A stretch of DNA of 6,410 nucleotides. Origin: Oscillospiraceae bacterium. Its GTDB lineage: Bacteria; Bacillota; Clostridia; Oscillospirales; Acutalibacteraceae. The notes under the pieces are model-generated. The model was not told the DNA's origin. It did no database searches and was given only the letters and a program-made list of their open reading frames with translations. The stretch is from positions 1 through 6,410 of the forward strand of contig CADBOL010000260.1 in assembly GCA_902796295.1 (NCBI GenBank). The letters are read 5' to 3'. The position numbers and the translations under genes were made by a program. Of this stretch, positions 1 to 5,939 are shown piece by piece (the first letter of the stretch is position 1; the number at the start of each line of letters is the position of its first letter).

Positions 1-61
1 GGCTCGAACTCGCTACCTCCACCTTGGCAAGGTGGCGCTCTACCAGATGAGCTACATCCGC
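1..61 (-). tRNA. tRNA-Gly (GCC), 3' end truncated by window edge
   Basis: On the minus strand the reverse complement folds as the first 61 nt of a tRNA. The acceptor 5' strand is GCGGATG (tRNA positions 1-7), followed by TA. The D-stem GCTC/GAGC encloses a loop with the GG pair at 18-19. The anticodon stem CCACC/GGTGG encloses loop TTGCCAA. The anticodon GCC falls exactly at tRNA positions 34-36 (window 26-28), which reads glycine GGC/GGU codons. A five-base variable region, T-stem strand GCGAG and T-loop TTCGAGC follow, and the window ends at tRNA base 61. The 3' T-stem, the acceptor 3' strand and any encoded CCA lie outside the window. It is transcribed away from the protein genes. Confidence 0.97.
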
Positions 62-74
62 AATTGCAAGGCGT

Positions 75-103
75 ATTATAACAGAGCCGACCCGGTTTGT
101 CAA
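75..103 (-). promoter_or_regulatory. Consensus sigma-A promoter of the tRNA-Gly gene
   Basis: Read on the minus strand there is TTGACA (window 103-98), a 17-base spacer (97-81) and TATAAT (80-75). Both hexamers match the sigma-70/sigma-A consensus perfectly at the ideal spacing. The expected start of transcription is near 68, about 7 nt before the mature tRNA 5' end at 61, which fits a short leader removed by RNase P. The stretch directly upstream (about 104-126) is A/T tracts and could act as an UP element; that part is inference. Confidence 0.93.
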
Positions 104-147
104 GAAAATTTTTCCCCGAAAAAATTCCTGTTTTTTCCGATTTCCTA

Positions 148-176
148 TTTATTTATTTAAAATAATATGTTATACT
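148..176 (+). promoter_or_regulatory. Putative extended -10 promoter for the abfA-led gene cluster
   Basis: TGTTATACT at 168-176 matches an extended -10 element (TGn followed by TATACT at 171-176, one mismatch to TATAAT). The hexamer 17 bases upstream (148-153, TTTATT) is a poor -35, as is common with extended -10 promoters. Upstream DNA is strongly A/T rich. The start would fall near 183 and give a leader of roughly 57 nt before the chosen abfA start at 240. That argues against the in-frame ATG at 198, which would have almost no leader. It is divergent from the tRNA promoter. Confidence 0.6.
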
Positions 177-185
177 TTATTTTGA

Positions 186-217
186 TTATGGGTTTTTATG
201 TCCGAAAACCGGAATAA
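186..217 (+). promoter_or_regulatory. Imperfect inverted repeat in the abfA leader (possible operator or leader hairpin)
   Basis: The core is GGTTTT (191-196) and AAAACC (205-210) with an 8-base loop. Outside it TTAT (186-189) can pair with ATAA (214-217) across a 1-versus-3-base internal loop. It lies just after the predicted transcription start, where a repressor operator or 5' leader structure would sit. It does not resemble the AraR or CcpA operator sequences I know. Chance occurrence in A/T-rich DNA is quite possible. Confidence 0.25.
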
Positions 218-227
218 CCTTAAAAAA

Positions 228-232
228 AGGGG
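228..232 (+). promoter_or_regulatory. Ribosome binding site that fixes the abfA start at 240
   Basis: AGGGG at 228-232 is 7 bases before the ATG at 240, preceded by an A-rich run. The alternative in-frame ATG at 198 has only a T-rich stretch upstream and no purine-rich site. This is why the shorter reading frame is preferred. Confidence 0.8.
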
Positions 233-239
233 TAAAGAT

Positions 240-1718
240 ATGGAAAAATATCTCATAAATCCAAACGAAAAAAAATCAGTCATAAACAAGGATATTTACG
301 GCAGTTTTTCCGAGCATCTCGGCAGATGCATTTATGAGGGACTCTTTGTAGGCAAAGATTCCGGAATCCCCAATATCAACGGGATGAGGAAGGATGTGCT
401 CGAGGCTCTCAGGGATATGGGGCTGCCCGTGCTCAGATGGCCCGGAGGATGCTTTGCCGATGAATATCACTGGAGAGACGGTATCGGCGACCCCTCCGGA
501 AGAAAAAAGATGATCAACACCCACTGGGGCGGAGTTATTGAAGACAACAGCTTCGGCACTCATGAATTCTTTGAGCTTTGCAGTCTGCTCGGCTGCGACG
601 CCTATGTAAACGGCAATGTCGGCAGCGGCACCGTCAGGGAAATGAGCGAGTGGGTTGAGTATATGACCTTCGGCGGAGAATCGCCTCTGGCAAATCTCAG
701 AAGAGAAAACGGCAGAGAAGAGCCCTGGAAGGTGAAATATTTCGGCGTCGGCAACGAAAACTGGGGCTGCGGCGGATGTATGGAGCCCTCCTACTATGCG
801 GATTTATACAGACGCTATCAGACATATGTCCGCAATTACGACAGCAATAACAGGATTTATAAAATCGCCTGCGGGCCGAATGCCGAGGATTACGGCTGGA
901 CCGAGACAGTCATGAAAAAAGCCCACTGGCTTATGGACGGTCTCTCACTCCATTACTACACCGTCACCCACGACTGGGGCCACAAGGGCAGCGCCACGGA
1001 ATTCTCAAAAGACGAATACTACAAGACTCTGCGCAAGGCATATCACATTGACGAGATTATCCGTCGCCATATCGAGATAATGAACAGATACGACCCGTCA
1101 AAGAGAGTCAATCTGATTGTTGACGAGTGGGGCACCTGGCACGATGTTGAGCCCGGTACAAATCCCGGATTCCTCTATCAGCAGAATTCGATGCGCGACG
1201 CGATAGTCGCGGCTCTCACGCTGAATATATTCAATAAACATTCGGACCGTATAAGGATGTGCAACATCGCCCAGACAATCAATGTGCTGCAGTCCGTTGC
1301 ACTCACGGACGGCGCCGATATGGTGCTCACGCCCACATACTATGTATTCAGAATGTTCAGAGAGCATCAGCAGAATACGCTTCTAGGTTCATTCATCACA
1401 AGCGGCGAGGCGGGCAGCGATTCCGACAGACTGCCGCAGCTTATTGAGAGCGCCTCGGTTGATGAAAAAGGAGTCATCTGCTCAACGATCGCAAACACAA
1501 GCGCCGATGAGAGCGCCGAGATAAAATGTCAGATTGCCGACAGCACCGTCAGCGATATCAAGGCCGAGATTCTCACGGGCGCCGTTGACGCATTCAACAC
1601 ATTTGACAATAAAACGGCAGTCAAGACAGAAGAGTTTAAGGGCTTCGAAAAGACGGATGACGGATTTACAGCCGTTATTCCTCCCTGCTCGGTCGTTAAG
1701 TTTTCAATCACATTATGA
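240..1718 (+). CDS. abfA: Alpha-L-arabinofuranosidase, glycoside hydrolase family 51
   Basis: Family GH51 enzymes release terminal alpha-L-arabinofuranosyl units from arabinan and arabinoxylan oligosaccharides with retention of configuration. The 492-residue product starts at the ATG preceded by AGGGG; an in-frame ATG at 198 would add 14 lysine-rich residues without an RBS. Numbered from 240, the acid/base is E173 in GNENWGCGG and the nucleophile is E296 in VDEWGTWHD, close to E175/E294 that I recall for Geobacillus AbfA. Other family blocks are [35 protein letters not shown] and the [19 protein letters not shown] region. A TIM barrel precedes a beta-sandwich C-terminal part (about residue 360 to the end). 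Length is normal for the family. There is no signal peptide, so it acts in the cytoplasm on imported oligosaccharides. It is the first gene of the cluster, and its TGA overlaps the next start (ATGA). The family call is secure; the exact substrate is not. Confidence 0.95.
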   Translation: MEKYLINPNEKKSVINKDIYGSFSEHLGRCIYEGLFVGKDSGIPNINGMRKDVLEALRDMGLPVLRWPGGCFADEYHWRDGIGDPSGRKKMINTHWGGVIEDNSFGTHEFFELCSLLGCDAYVNGNVGSGTVREMSEWVEYMTFGGESPLANLRRENGREEPWKVKYFGVGNENWGCGGCMEPSYYADLYRRYQTYVRNYDSNNRIYKIACGPNAEDYGWTETVMKKAHWLMDGLSLHYYTVTHDWGHKGSATEFSKDEYYKTLRKAYHIDEIIRRHIEIMNRYDPSKRVNLIVDEWGTWHDVEPGTNPGFLYQQNSMRDAIVAALTLNIFNKHSDRIRMCNIAQTINVLQSVALTDGADMVLTPTYYVFRMFREHQQNTLLGSFITSGEAGSDSDRLPQLIESASVDEKGVICSTIANTSADESAEIKCQIADSTVSDIKAEILTGAVDAFNTFDNKTAVKTEEFKGFEKTDDGFTAVIPPCSVVKFSITL

Positions 1719-1969
1719 GTGAAGAGGAGAGGGTCTGCCGCAGATGTCTGCTCCTTGAGAGCGGAAAAGACGGCATTATGCTCGACATACGCCGGAGAAT
1801 AGAGAAACTTTCCGAAAAGGAGAAAGCCTCCCCGGATGTTTATTCATCCAGACTCGGCGAGTGTAAAAAATGCGGATTTCTGGCGGACGGGACCTGCCTT
1901 AAATGCGGATGCTACCCCGAATTCAGAGCGGCATTCAAAAAACAGAAATGTCCCGCAAACAAATGGTAA
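1715..1969 (+). CDS. DUF6171 family small Cys-rich protein
   Basis: An 84-residue protein that I recognise as the DUF6171 type found in Clostridia. No function is known to me. It has an N-terminal CRRCLL knuckle (C8, C11), a charged helical middle with [12 protein letters not shown], then CKKC (C50, C53), CLKCGC (C61, C64, C66), the YPEFRAA block and a terminal CPANKW (C79). The paired cysteines suggest one or two structural zinc sites. The ATG overlaps the abfA stop by 4 nt with no clear ribosome binding site of its own, so translation is probably coupled to abfA. A later ATG at codon 22 would lose the conserved first CxxC, so the early start is kept. No signal peptide or membrane segment is present. 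The family call is recalled from the pattern of conserved residues, not from a search. Confidence 0.85.
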   Translation: MSEEERVCRRCLLLESGKDGIMLDIRRRIEKLSEKEKASPDVYSSRLGECKKCGFLADGTCLKCGCYPEFRAAFKKQKCPANKW

Positions 1970-1987
1970 AGGCAAAGGTGCTTTTTA

Positions 1988-3073
1988 ATGAGAGCAAAAA
2001 TCACACTTATTATTATTTCCTGCGCGCTGATTTTTATGTTTGCTTCATGCGGTCTCCCGACTCCGAAGCTGATTGATGACGCTGCAGCAGGCGCGGCTTC
2101 CCTGTCAAGCGCAACCCTTACAGACGCTGCTCCCGCCGACGCGGGCGTGACCCCGGCGAGCGATTCCGATGCTTCACAGACCGATGCGTCACCCGCCGAG
2201 CCCGACCCGGCGGTGAAAATCAACTCCGTAATTGAGGAAGTTACCGAGGCGATTGAGGAAACAGTCGAGGAAATCATCACAACCTTCACCGAGACTTCGG
2301 CCGAAACATCCGAAAGCACGACTTCGTCCACAACATCGTCGAGAGTGACGAGAACCGTGGCCGAAAGGACTCACACTTCAGCCCGCACAACCACGGCAAG
2401 AAATACACATACAACGCTCGTTGAAACGACTTCGGCCGTGTCGACCGTGGATAACGGTTTTGACGGATACACCGGCAGAGTTGAGAAGGTGGATAAAACC
2501 TACACCTCCGATCTCAAATACGGCGTTGACATGTACAGACACGTGACGATTTATTACGGCTTTGACGAAAACGGCAAGAGATATATCCTCAAGGAGGAGG
2601 AGACGGGCAGAACCTATGACCGCCGCCTCTATACGGCTAAATACAATGATCTGCTCCCCGCCGCGAAACAGAACAGACAGACATACAGCGCCATGATAAA
2701 CGAGATTCTGCGCCTTACAAATGCCATGAGAGCCGAGAAGGGCATTGCCCCTCTCAAGCTTGACGAAAAGCTCACGGAGCAGGCGAATGTCCGCTCGGAA
2801 GAGATTGCATGGTCCGGCAGACACAGCCATACAAGGCCGAATCTCAAGAGTTATTCATCCCTGTTTATAGAGAACGGATACACAACCGGATTATCCGGTG
2901 AAAATATCGGCTGGTATTACCCGACTGCCGCCGAGGTGTGCGCCGCGTGGAAGGCATCGCCCGGCCACTATGAAAACATAATGAATCCCGAATTCAAAAA
3001 GATAGGTATCGGAGTTGCCAAAGAGTGCGACCCGACAAAATACTATGTTTATACCCAGCATTTTTACGGCTGA
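1988..3073 (+). CDS. CAP (SCP/PR-1-like) domain lipoprotein
   Basis: A 361-residue predicted surface lipoprotein. Residues 1-21 form a short basic start, a hydrophobic helix and a lipobox-like FASC ending at C21. Residues 22-75 are rich in Ala, Asp, Thr and Ser. An acidic helix of Val/Ile/Glu repeats follows (about 78-97), then a Thr/Ser-rich linker (about 98-153) that could span the cell wall. Residues about 157-215 look beta-rich and are unrecognised. The CAP domain covers about 236-361, with the N-terminal helix ending NAMRAEKG, an HSH motif (H279, H281), GENIG (E305), SPGHYENIMNPEFKKIGIG (H327, E329) and the terminal TQHFYG. The His/Glu cavity residues of the family are present. AGGTG at 1976-1980 lies 7 nt before the ATG, and the gene follows its neighbour by 18 nt. 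Bacterial CAP proteins are often sporulation- or surface-associated, but the role of this one is unknown. Confidence 0.9.
   Translation: MRAKITLIIISCALIFMFASCGLPTPKLIDDAAAGAASLSSATLTDAAPADAGVTPASDSDASQTDASPAEPDPAVKINSVIEEVTEAIEETVEEIITTFTETSAETSESTTSSTTSSRVTRTVAERTHTSARTTTARNTHTTLVETTSAVSTVDNGFDGYTGRVEKVDKTYTSDLKYGVDMYRHVTIYYGFDENGKRYILKEEETGRTYDRRLYTAKYNDLLPAAKQNRQTYSAMINEILRLTNAMRAEKGIAPLKLDEKLTEQANVRSEEIAWSGRHSHTRPNLKSYSSLFIENGYTTGLSGENIGWYYPTAAEVCAAWKASPGHYENIMNPEFKKIGIGVAKECDPTKYYVYTQHFYG
2279..2446 (+). repeat. Thr/Ser-rich low-complexity linker inside the CAP lipoprotein gene
   Basis: Codons 98-153 are mostly Thr and Ser, encoded by repeated ACN/TCN and AGC codons. Short near-repeats of GACTTCGGCC-like sequence occur at about 2294 and 2429. 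This is consistent with a flexible wall-spanning linker rather than a nucleic-acid element. Such linkers can vary in length between strains. Confidence 0.6.
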
Positions 3074-3087
3074 TACGGCAGGTGTGT

Positions 3088-3276
3088 ATGGATATAAGAT
3101 TGGGAGACAGGCTTCAGATGCGTAAACCGCACCCCTGCGGGAACAATGAATTCCTCGTGACGAGAGTCGGTGCGGATATCCGGATCAAATGTATCAACTG
3201 CGGGCGGGAGGTAATGCTCGACCGCGTTAAAATCGAGAAGAATATAAAGAAAGTATTGCGTGAAGAAGATGCTTGA
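3088..3276 (+). CDS. DUF951 family small Cys-containing protein
   Basis: A 62-residue protein with the DUF951 pattern: an IRLGD start, the [10 protein letters not shown] block (C17), [10 protein letters not shown] with C35 and C38 as CxxC, then GREVMLDR and a Lys-rich end. The three cysteines suggest a small metal-binding or nucleic-acid-binding fold. Its function is not known to me. It resembles what I recall as the B. subtilis YyzM type. The ATG at 3088 is chosen because family members begin just before the LGD motif. A longer frame open from 3025 would overlap the lipoprotein gene and add non-family residues. GGCAGG at 3077-3082 is a somewhat close ribosome binding site, and an in-frame GTG at 3082 is a less likely start. 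The gene follows the lipoprotein stop by 14 nt and overlaps the prfA start. Confidence 0.88.
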   Translation: MDIRLGDRLQMRKPHPCGNNEFLVTRVGADIRIKCINCGREVMLDRVKIEKNIKKVLREEDA

Positions 3277-4339
3277 CAAGCTTACAGAGGTGGAGCGCCG
3301 TTATGATTTTCTCAATGAGAGACTCTGCGACAGTGATATCGCCTCCGATATTGACGAATACAAAAAAATAATGCAGGAGCTCAAGACTCTCACGCCGGTG
3401 GTCGAGAAATACCGCGAATACAAAAAGCTCGAGGCGGATATGAATGAGGCAAAGGATCTGCTTGAGAGCGGCGGCCTCGAGCCCGACTTCAAGGAAATGG
3501 TGAGAGATGAGTTTGAAAACGCCAAGGAGCTTACAGCCCGGTGTACCGAAGAACTCAAAGCCCTGCTGCTGCCCCGCGACCCGAATGACGATAAAAACGT
3601 TGTGGTCGAAATCAGAGCGGGCGCGGGCGGAGAAGAGGCGTCGCTCTTTGCGGGCGTGCTTTACAGGATGTATTCAATGTATGCCGAGGCAAAAGGCTTT
3701 AAATGTGAGGTCGTCAGCGAAAACGCCACGGAGCTCGGCGGCTTCAAGGAAATCAGCTTCATGATAGAGGGCGAGGGAGCTTATTCCCGCCTCAAATTCG
3801 AGAGCGGAGTCCACAGGGTGCAGAGAGTGCCCGAGACAGAGAGCCAGGGACGCATACAGACCTCAACCGCGACGGTTGCCGTGCTTCCCGAGGCAGAGGA
3901 TGTGGATGTTGAAATAAACCCGTCGGATCTCCAGATAGACACATTCCGCTCAAGCGGAGCGGGCGGTCAGCATATAAACAAGACCGAGAGTGCCATAAGG
4001 ATAACACACATCCCGACAGGTACTGTCGTTGAGTGTCAGGATGAGAGAAGCCAGTATAAAAACAAAGACAAGGCGATGAAGGTGCTTCGCTCAAAGATAC
4101 TTGAGATGGAGAGGGAAAAGCAACAGAGCGCAATCGCCGGCGAGCGCCGTGCACAGGTCGGCACAGGCGACAGAAGCGAGAGAATCCGCACCTATAATTT
4201 CCCACAGGGCAGAGTCAGCGATCACCGTATCAATCTTACGCTTTACAAGATAGATTCCATTGTCAACGGCGACCTTGATGAGATAATCGATGCCCTTATT
4301 ACCGCGGATACCGCGGAAAAACTGAAGGCAGAGCAATAG
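3269..4339 (+). CDS. prfA: Peptide chain release factor 1
   Basis: RF1 recognises UAA and UAG in the ribosomal A site and triggers peptidyl-tRNA hydrolysis. From the ATG at 3269 the product has 356 residues, normal for the family. It has an N-terminal coiled domain (about 1-100), then [16 protein letters not shown] (about 115-130) and the codon-reading loop [14 protein letters not shown]. The tripeptide PET at 188-190 fits the RF1 PxT pattern and not the RF2 SPF. The catalytic GGQ is at 232-234 within [15 protein letters not shown], followed by the conserved [11 protein letters not shown] and [14 protein letters not shown] blocks. A GTG at 3260 would add MKK; the ATG is preferred because family members usually begin M-(L/F)-D/E-K-L, but neither start has a strong ribosome binding site. 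The gene overlaps DUF951 by 8 nt (17 with GTG), so coupling is likely. It ends in TAG, a codon read only by RF1 itself. No prmC methyltransferase gene is adjacent. Confidence 0.97.
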   Translation: MLDKLTEVERRYDFLNERLCDSDIASDIDEYKKIMQELKTLTPVVEKYREYKKLEADMNEAKDLLESGGLEPDFKEMVRDEFENAKELTARCTEELKALLLPRDPNDDKNVVVEIRAGAGGEEASLFAGVLYRMYSMYAEAKGFKCEVVSENATELGGFKEISFMIEGEGAYSRLKFESGVHRVQRVPETESQGRIQTSTATVAVLPEAEDVDVEINPSDLQIDTFRSSGAGGQHINKTESAIRITHIPTGTVVECQDERSQYKNKDKAMKVLRSKILEMEREKQQSAIAGERRAQVGTGDRSERIRTYNFPQGRVSDHRINLTLYKIDSIVNGDLDEIIDALITADTAEKLKAEQ

Positions 4340-4340
4340 A

Positions 4341-5939
4341 ATGAAAACGCTTTATCTGAAAGCAGAAGATGAGAATACAGCTCAGACGGCGGGTGAAATC
4401 CTCAGGAGCGGAGGGCTTGTCGCAATTCCGACCGAAACGGTTTACGGGCTTGCGGCAAACGCGCTTGACCCCGGGGCGGTAAAGAAAATATTTACCGCCA
4501 AAGGCAGGCCTCAGGATAATCCGCTGATAGTTCACGTTCAGTCACCCGGAGAAATACCGCCGCTTGTCGAGAAAGTCGATGAGCGCCTGGCGGCGCTTGC
4601 GGAAAGATTCTGGCCGGGACCTCTGACGGTGATTATGAAAAGATCGTCCCTTGTTCCCGATGAGGTTACGGCGGGTCTCGATACCGTGGCAATCAGGATG
4701 CCGTCTCATCCCGCGGCGAGAGCCGTAATAAAGGCGGCGGGAGTACCGCTTGCCGCTCCGAGCGCAAACGCTTCGGGAAGACCGAGCCCGACAAAGGCGG
4801 AGCACGTTTTGCGCGATCTCGACGGTAAAATTGACGCGGTAGTTGACGGCGGTGAGTGCTCTGTGGGAGTTGAGTCAACAGTGATTACTCTGGTGACATC
4901 TCCTCCCGCGCTTCTCAGACCCGGCGGGGTTACTCCGGGGGAGCTCAGGGAAGTGCTCGGTGAAATCACCATTTCACACGCGGTTTTCGAAAAGCTTGAG
5001 GACGGCGAAAAAGCGCAGTCCCCGGGAATGAAATACAAACACTACGCTCCCGAGACACGGGTCTCGATTATCAAAGGGAGTTTTGAATCATATAAAAAAT
5101 TTCTCAAAGCCCACAGAGAAAAAATCTGCGCAGTTTGCTTTGACGGCGAGGGAGAGCAGTTTGACTGCGCTCTCGAATACGGCAGAGAGGATGACAGCTC
5201 ATCTCAGGCACAAAAGATTTTTGATGTTTTGCGCCGTGTGGATGAAACCGGATGCAAAGAGGCGTTTGTCAGATGTCCGTCTCCCGAGGGAGTGGGTCTC
5301 GCGGTATATAACCGGCTTCTGCGCTCCGCGGCATTCAGAGTGATCGACCTCGATTTCGGGATACCCGTTTACGGCCTCACGGGTCAGACGGGCGCGGGCA
5401 AGGGATATGCCGGGAGAATACTCGGGCAGCTCGGAATGGCCGTGATTGATACCGATTCACTCGCGCGCGAGGCGGTGGAAATCCCCGGTGTTATAAAGCG
5501 CCTCAAAGAGGAATTCGGCGATGACATATTTAAAGACGGAGCCCTCGACAGAGGAGAGCTTGCCCGCAGGGCGTTCTCCTGCGAAGAGAAGACACGGGCT
5601 TTGAATTCGATAACTCACCCCGAAATCACAAGGCTTACCGCAGAGCGTATTCATACGGCAGAGCAGAGCGGAGCCAAGGCGGCGGTTATAGACGCCCCGG
5701 TTTTGTTTGAGAGTCCTCTTACCGTTGTATGTGACAAGATAATCTGCGTGACGGCGCCCGAGAGCGTGCGCATTGAGAGAATAATGCAGCGTGACGGGAT
5801 CAGCCGTGAAGACGCCCTTACGCGTATCGGCGCGCAGAGGGATGAGGAATATTACAAATCAAAATCCGACATTGTATTGATCAATGACGGAAAGACGGAT
5901 ATAAAACAGGAAATTCTTAACCGAAAGGATCTGATATAA
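4341..5939 (+). CDS. tsaC-coaE: Fused L-threonylcarbamoyladenylate synthase (Sua5-type) and dephospho-CoA kinase
   Basis: A 532-residue protein covering two enzymes. Residues 1-338 are a full Sua5-type synthase, which makes threonylcarbamoyl-AMP from threonine, bicarbonate and ATP for tRNA t6A37. Its YrdC part shows VAIPTETVYGLAANAL, KGRPQDNPL (54-62), FWPGPLTV, AIRMPSHP, APSANASGRPSPT (139-151), VESTVI and LLRPGG. Next come the SPGMKYKHYAPE linker (227-238) and the Sua5 domain ending GVGLAVYNRLLRSAAF. Residues about 342-532 are a CoaE-type kinase, which phosphorylates the 3'-OH of dephospho-CoA in the last step of CoA synthesis. It shows P-loop GLTGQTGAGKG (345-355), IDTDSLAREAVE, LDRGELARRAF, LNSITHPEI, IDAPVLFESPL and RIMQRDGISREDALTRIGAQ. 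There is no stop, RBS or usable restart between the halves. The P-loop has GKGY where CoaE normally has GKS/T. It starts 1 nt after prfA, with AAGG at 4325-4328 upstream. Confidence 0.93.
   Translation: MKTLYLKAEDENTAQTAGEILRSGGLVAIPTETVYGLAANALDPGAVKKIFTAKGRPQDNPLIVHVQSPGEIPPLVEKVDERLAALAERFWPGPLTVIMKRSSLVPDEVTAGLDTVAIRMPSHPAARAVIKAAGVPLAAPSANASGRPSPTKAEHVLRDLDGKIDAVVDGGECSVGVESTVITLVTSPPALLRPGGVTPGELREVLGEITISHAVFEKLEDGEKAQSPGMKYKHYAPETRVSIIKGSFESYKKFLKAHREKICAVCFDGEGEQFDCALEYGREDDSSSQAQKIFDVLRRVDETGCKEAFVRCPSPEGVGLAVYNRLLRSAAFRVIDLDFGIPVYGLTGQTGAGKGYAGRILGQLGMAVIDTDSLAREAVEIPGVIKRLKEEFGDDIFKDGALDRGELARRAFSCEEKTRALNSITHPEITRLTAERIHTAEQSGAKAAVIDAPVLFESPLTVVCDKIICVTAPESVRIERIMQRDGISREDALTRIGAQRDEEYYKSKSDIVLINDGKTDIKQEILNRKDLI

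Noticed and set aside
107..126. AATTTTTC/GAAAAAATT inverted repeat as a terminator
   Set aside because: The stem is almost all A-T with unequal arms and lies between two divergent promoters, where no transcript needs to end. It is better read as A/T tracts upstream of the tRNA promoter.
198..239. Upstream in-frame ATG giving a 14-residue N-terminal extension of the arabinofuranosidase
   Set aside because: It has no ribosome binding site, would lie only about 15 nt from the predicted transcription start, and adds a Lys/Asn-rich segment atypical of GH51. The ATG at 240 has AGGGG at good spacing.
2296..2305. Perfect 10-base palindrome TTCGGCCGAA
   Set aside because: It falls inside the Thr/Ser-rich coding linker, has no T-tract to make a terminator and no second copy as a full palindrome. 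Codon usage explains it.
1912..2331. Minus-strand open frame of 139 codons opposite the start of the CAP lipoprotein gene
   Set aside because: Its Ala/Ser/Val-rich composition mirrors the low-complexity Ala/Asp/Thr region on the other strand. It has no family resemblance and lies over two well-supported genes.
2526..2555. TTGACA at 2526-2531 within the lipoprotein gene as an internal promoter
   Set aside because: The bases 17-19 positions downstream (ATTTAT/TTTATT/TTATTA) are weak -10 matches, and the sequence is explained as codons.
3273..3307. TTGACA at 3273-3278 as a possible internal promoter for prfA
   Set aside because: No -10-like hexamer sits at 16-18 bases; the nearest (TATGAT at 3302) is 23 bases away, and the site is downstream of the prfA start.
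3792..4205. Minus-strand open frame of 137 codons inside prfA
   Set aside because: It lies entirely within conserved RF1 motifs on the plus strand, and its Arg/Ser/Cys-rich translation looks like an antisense shadow.
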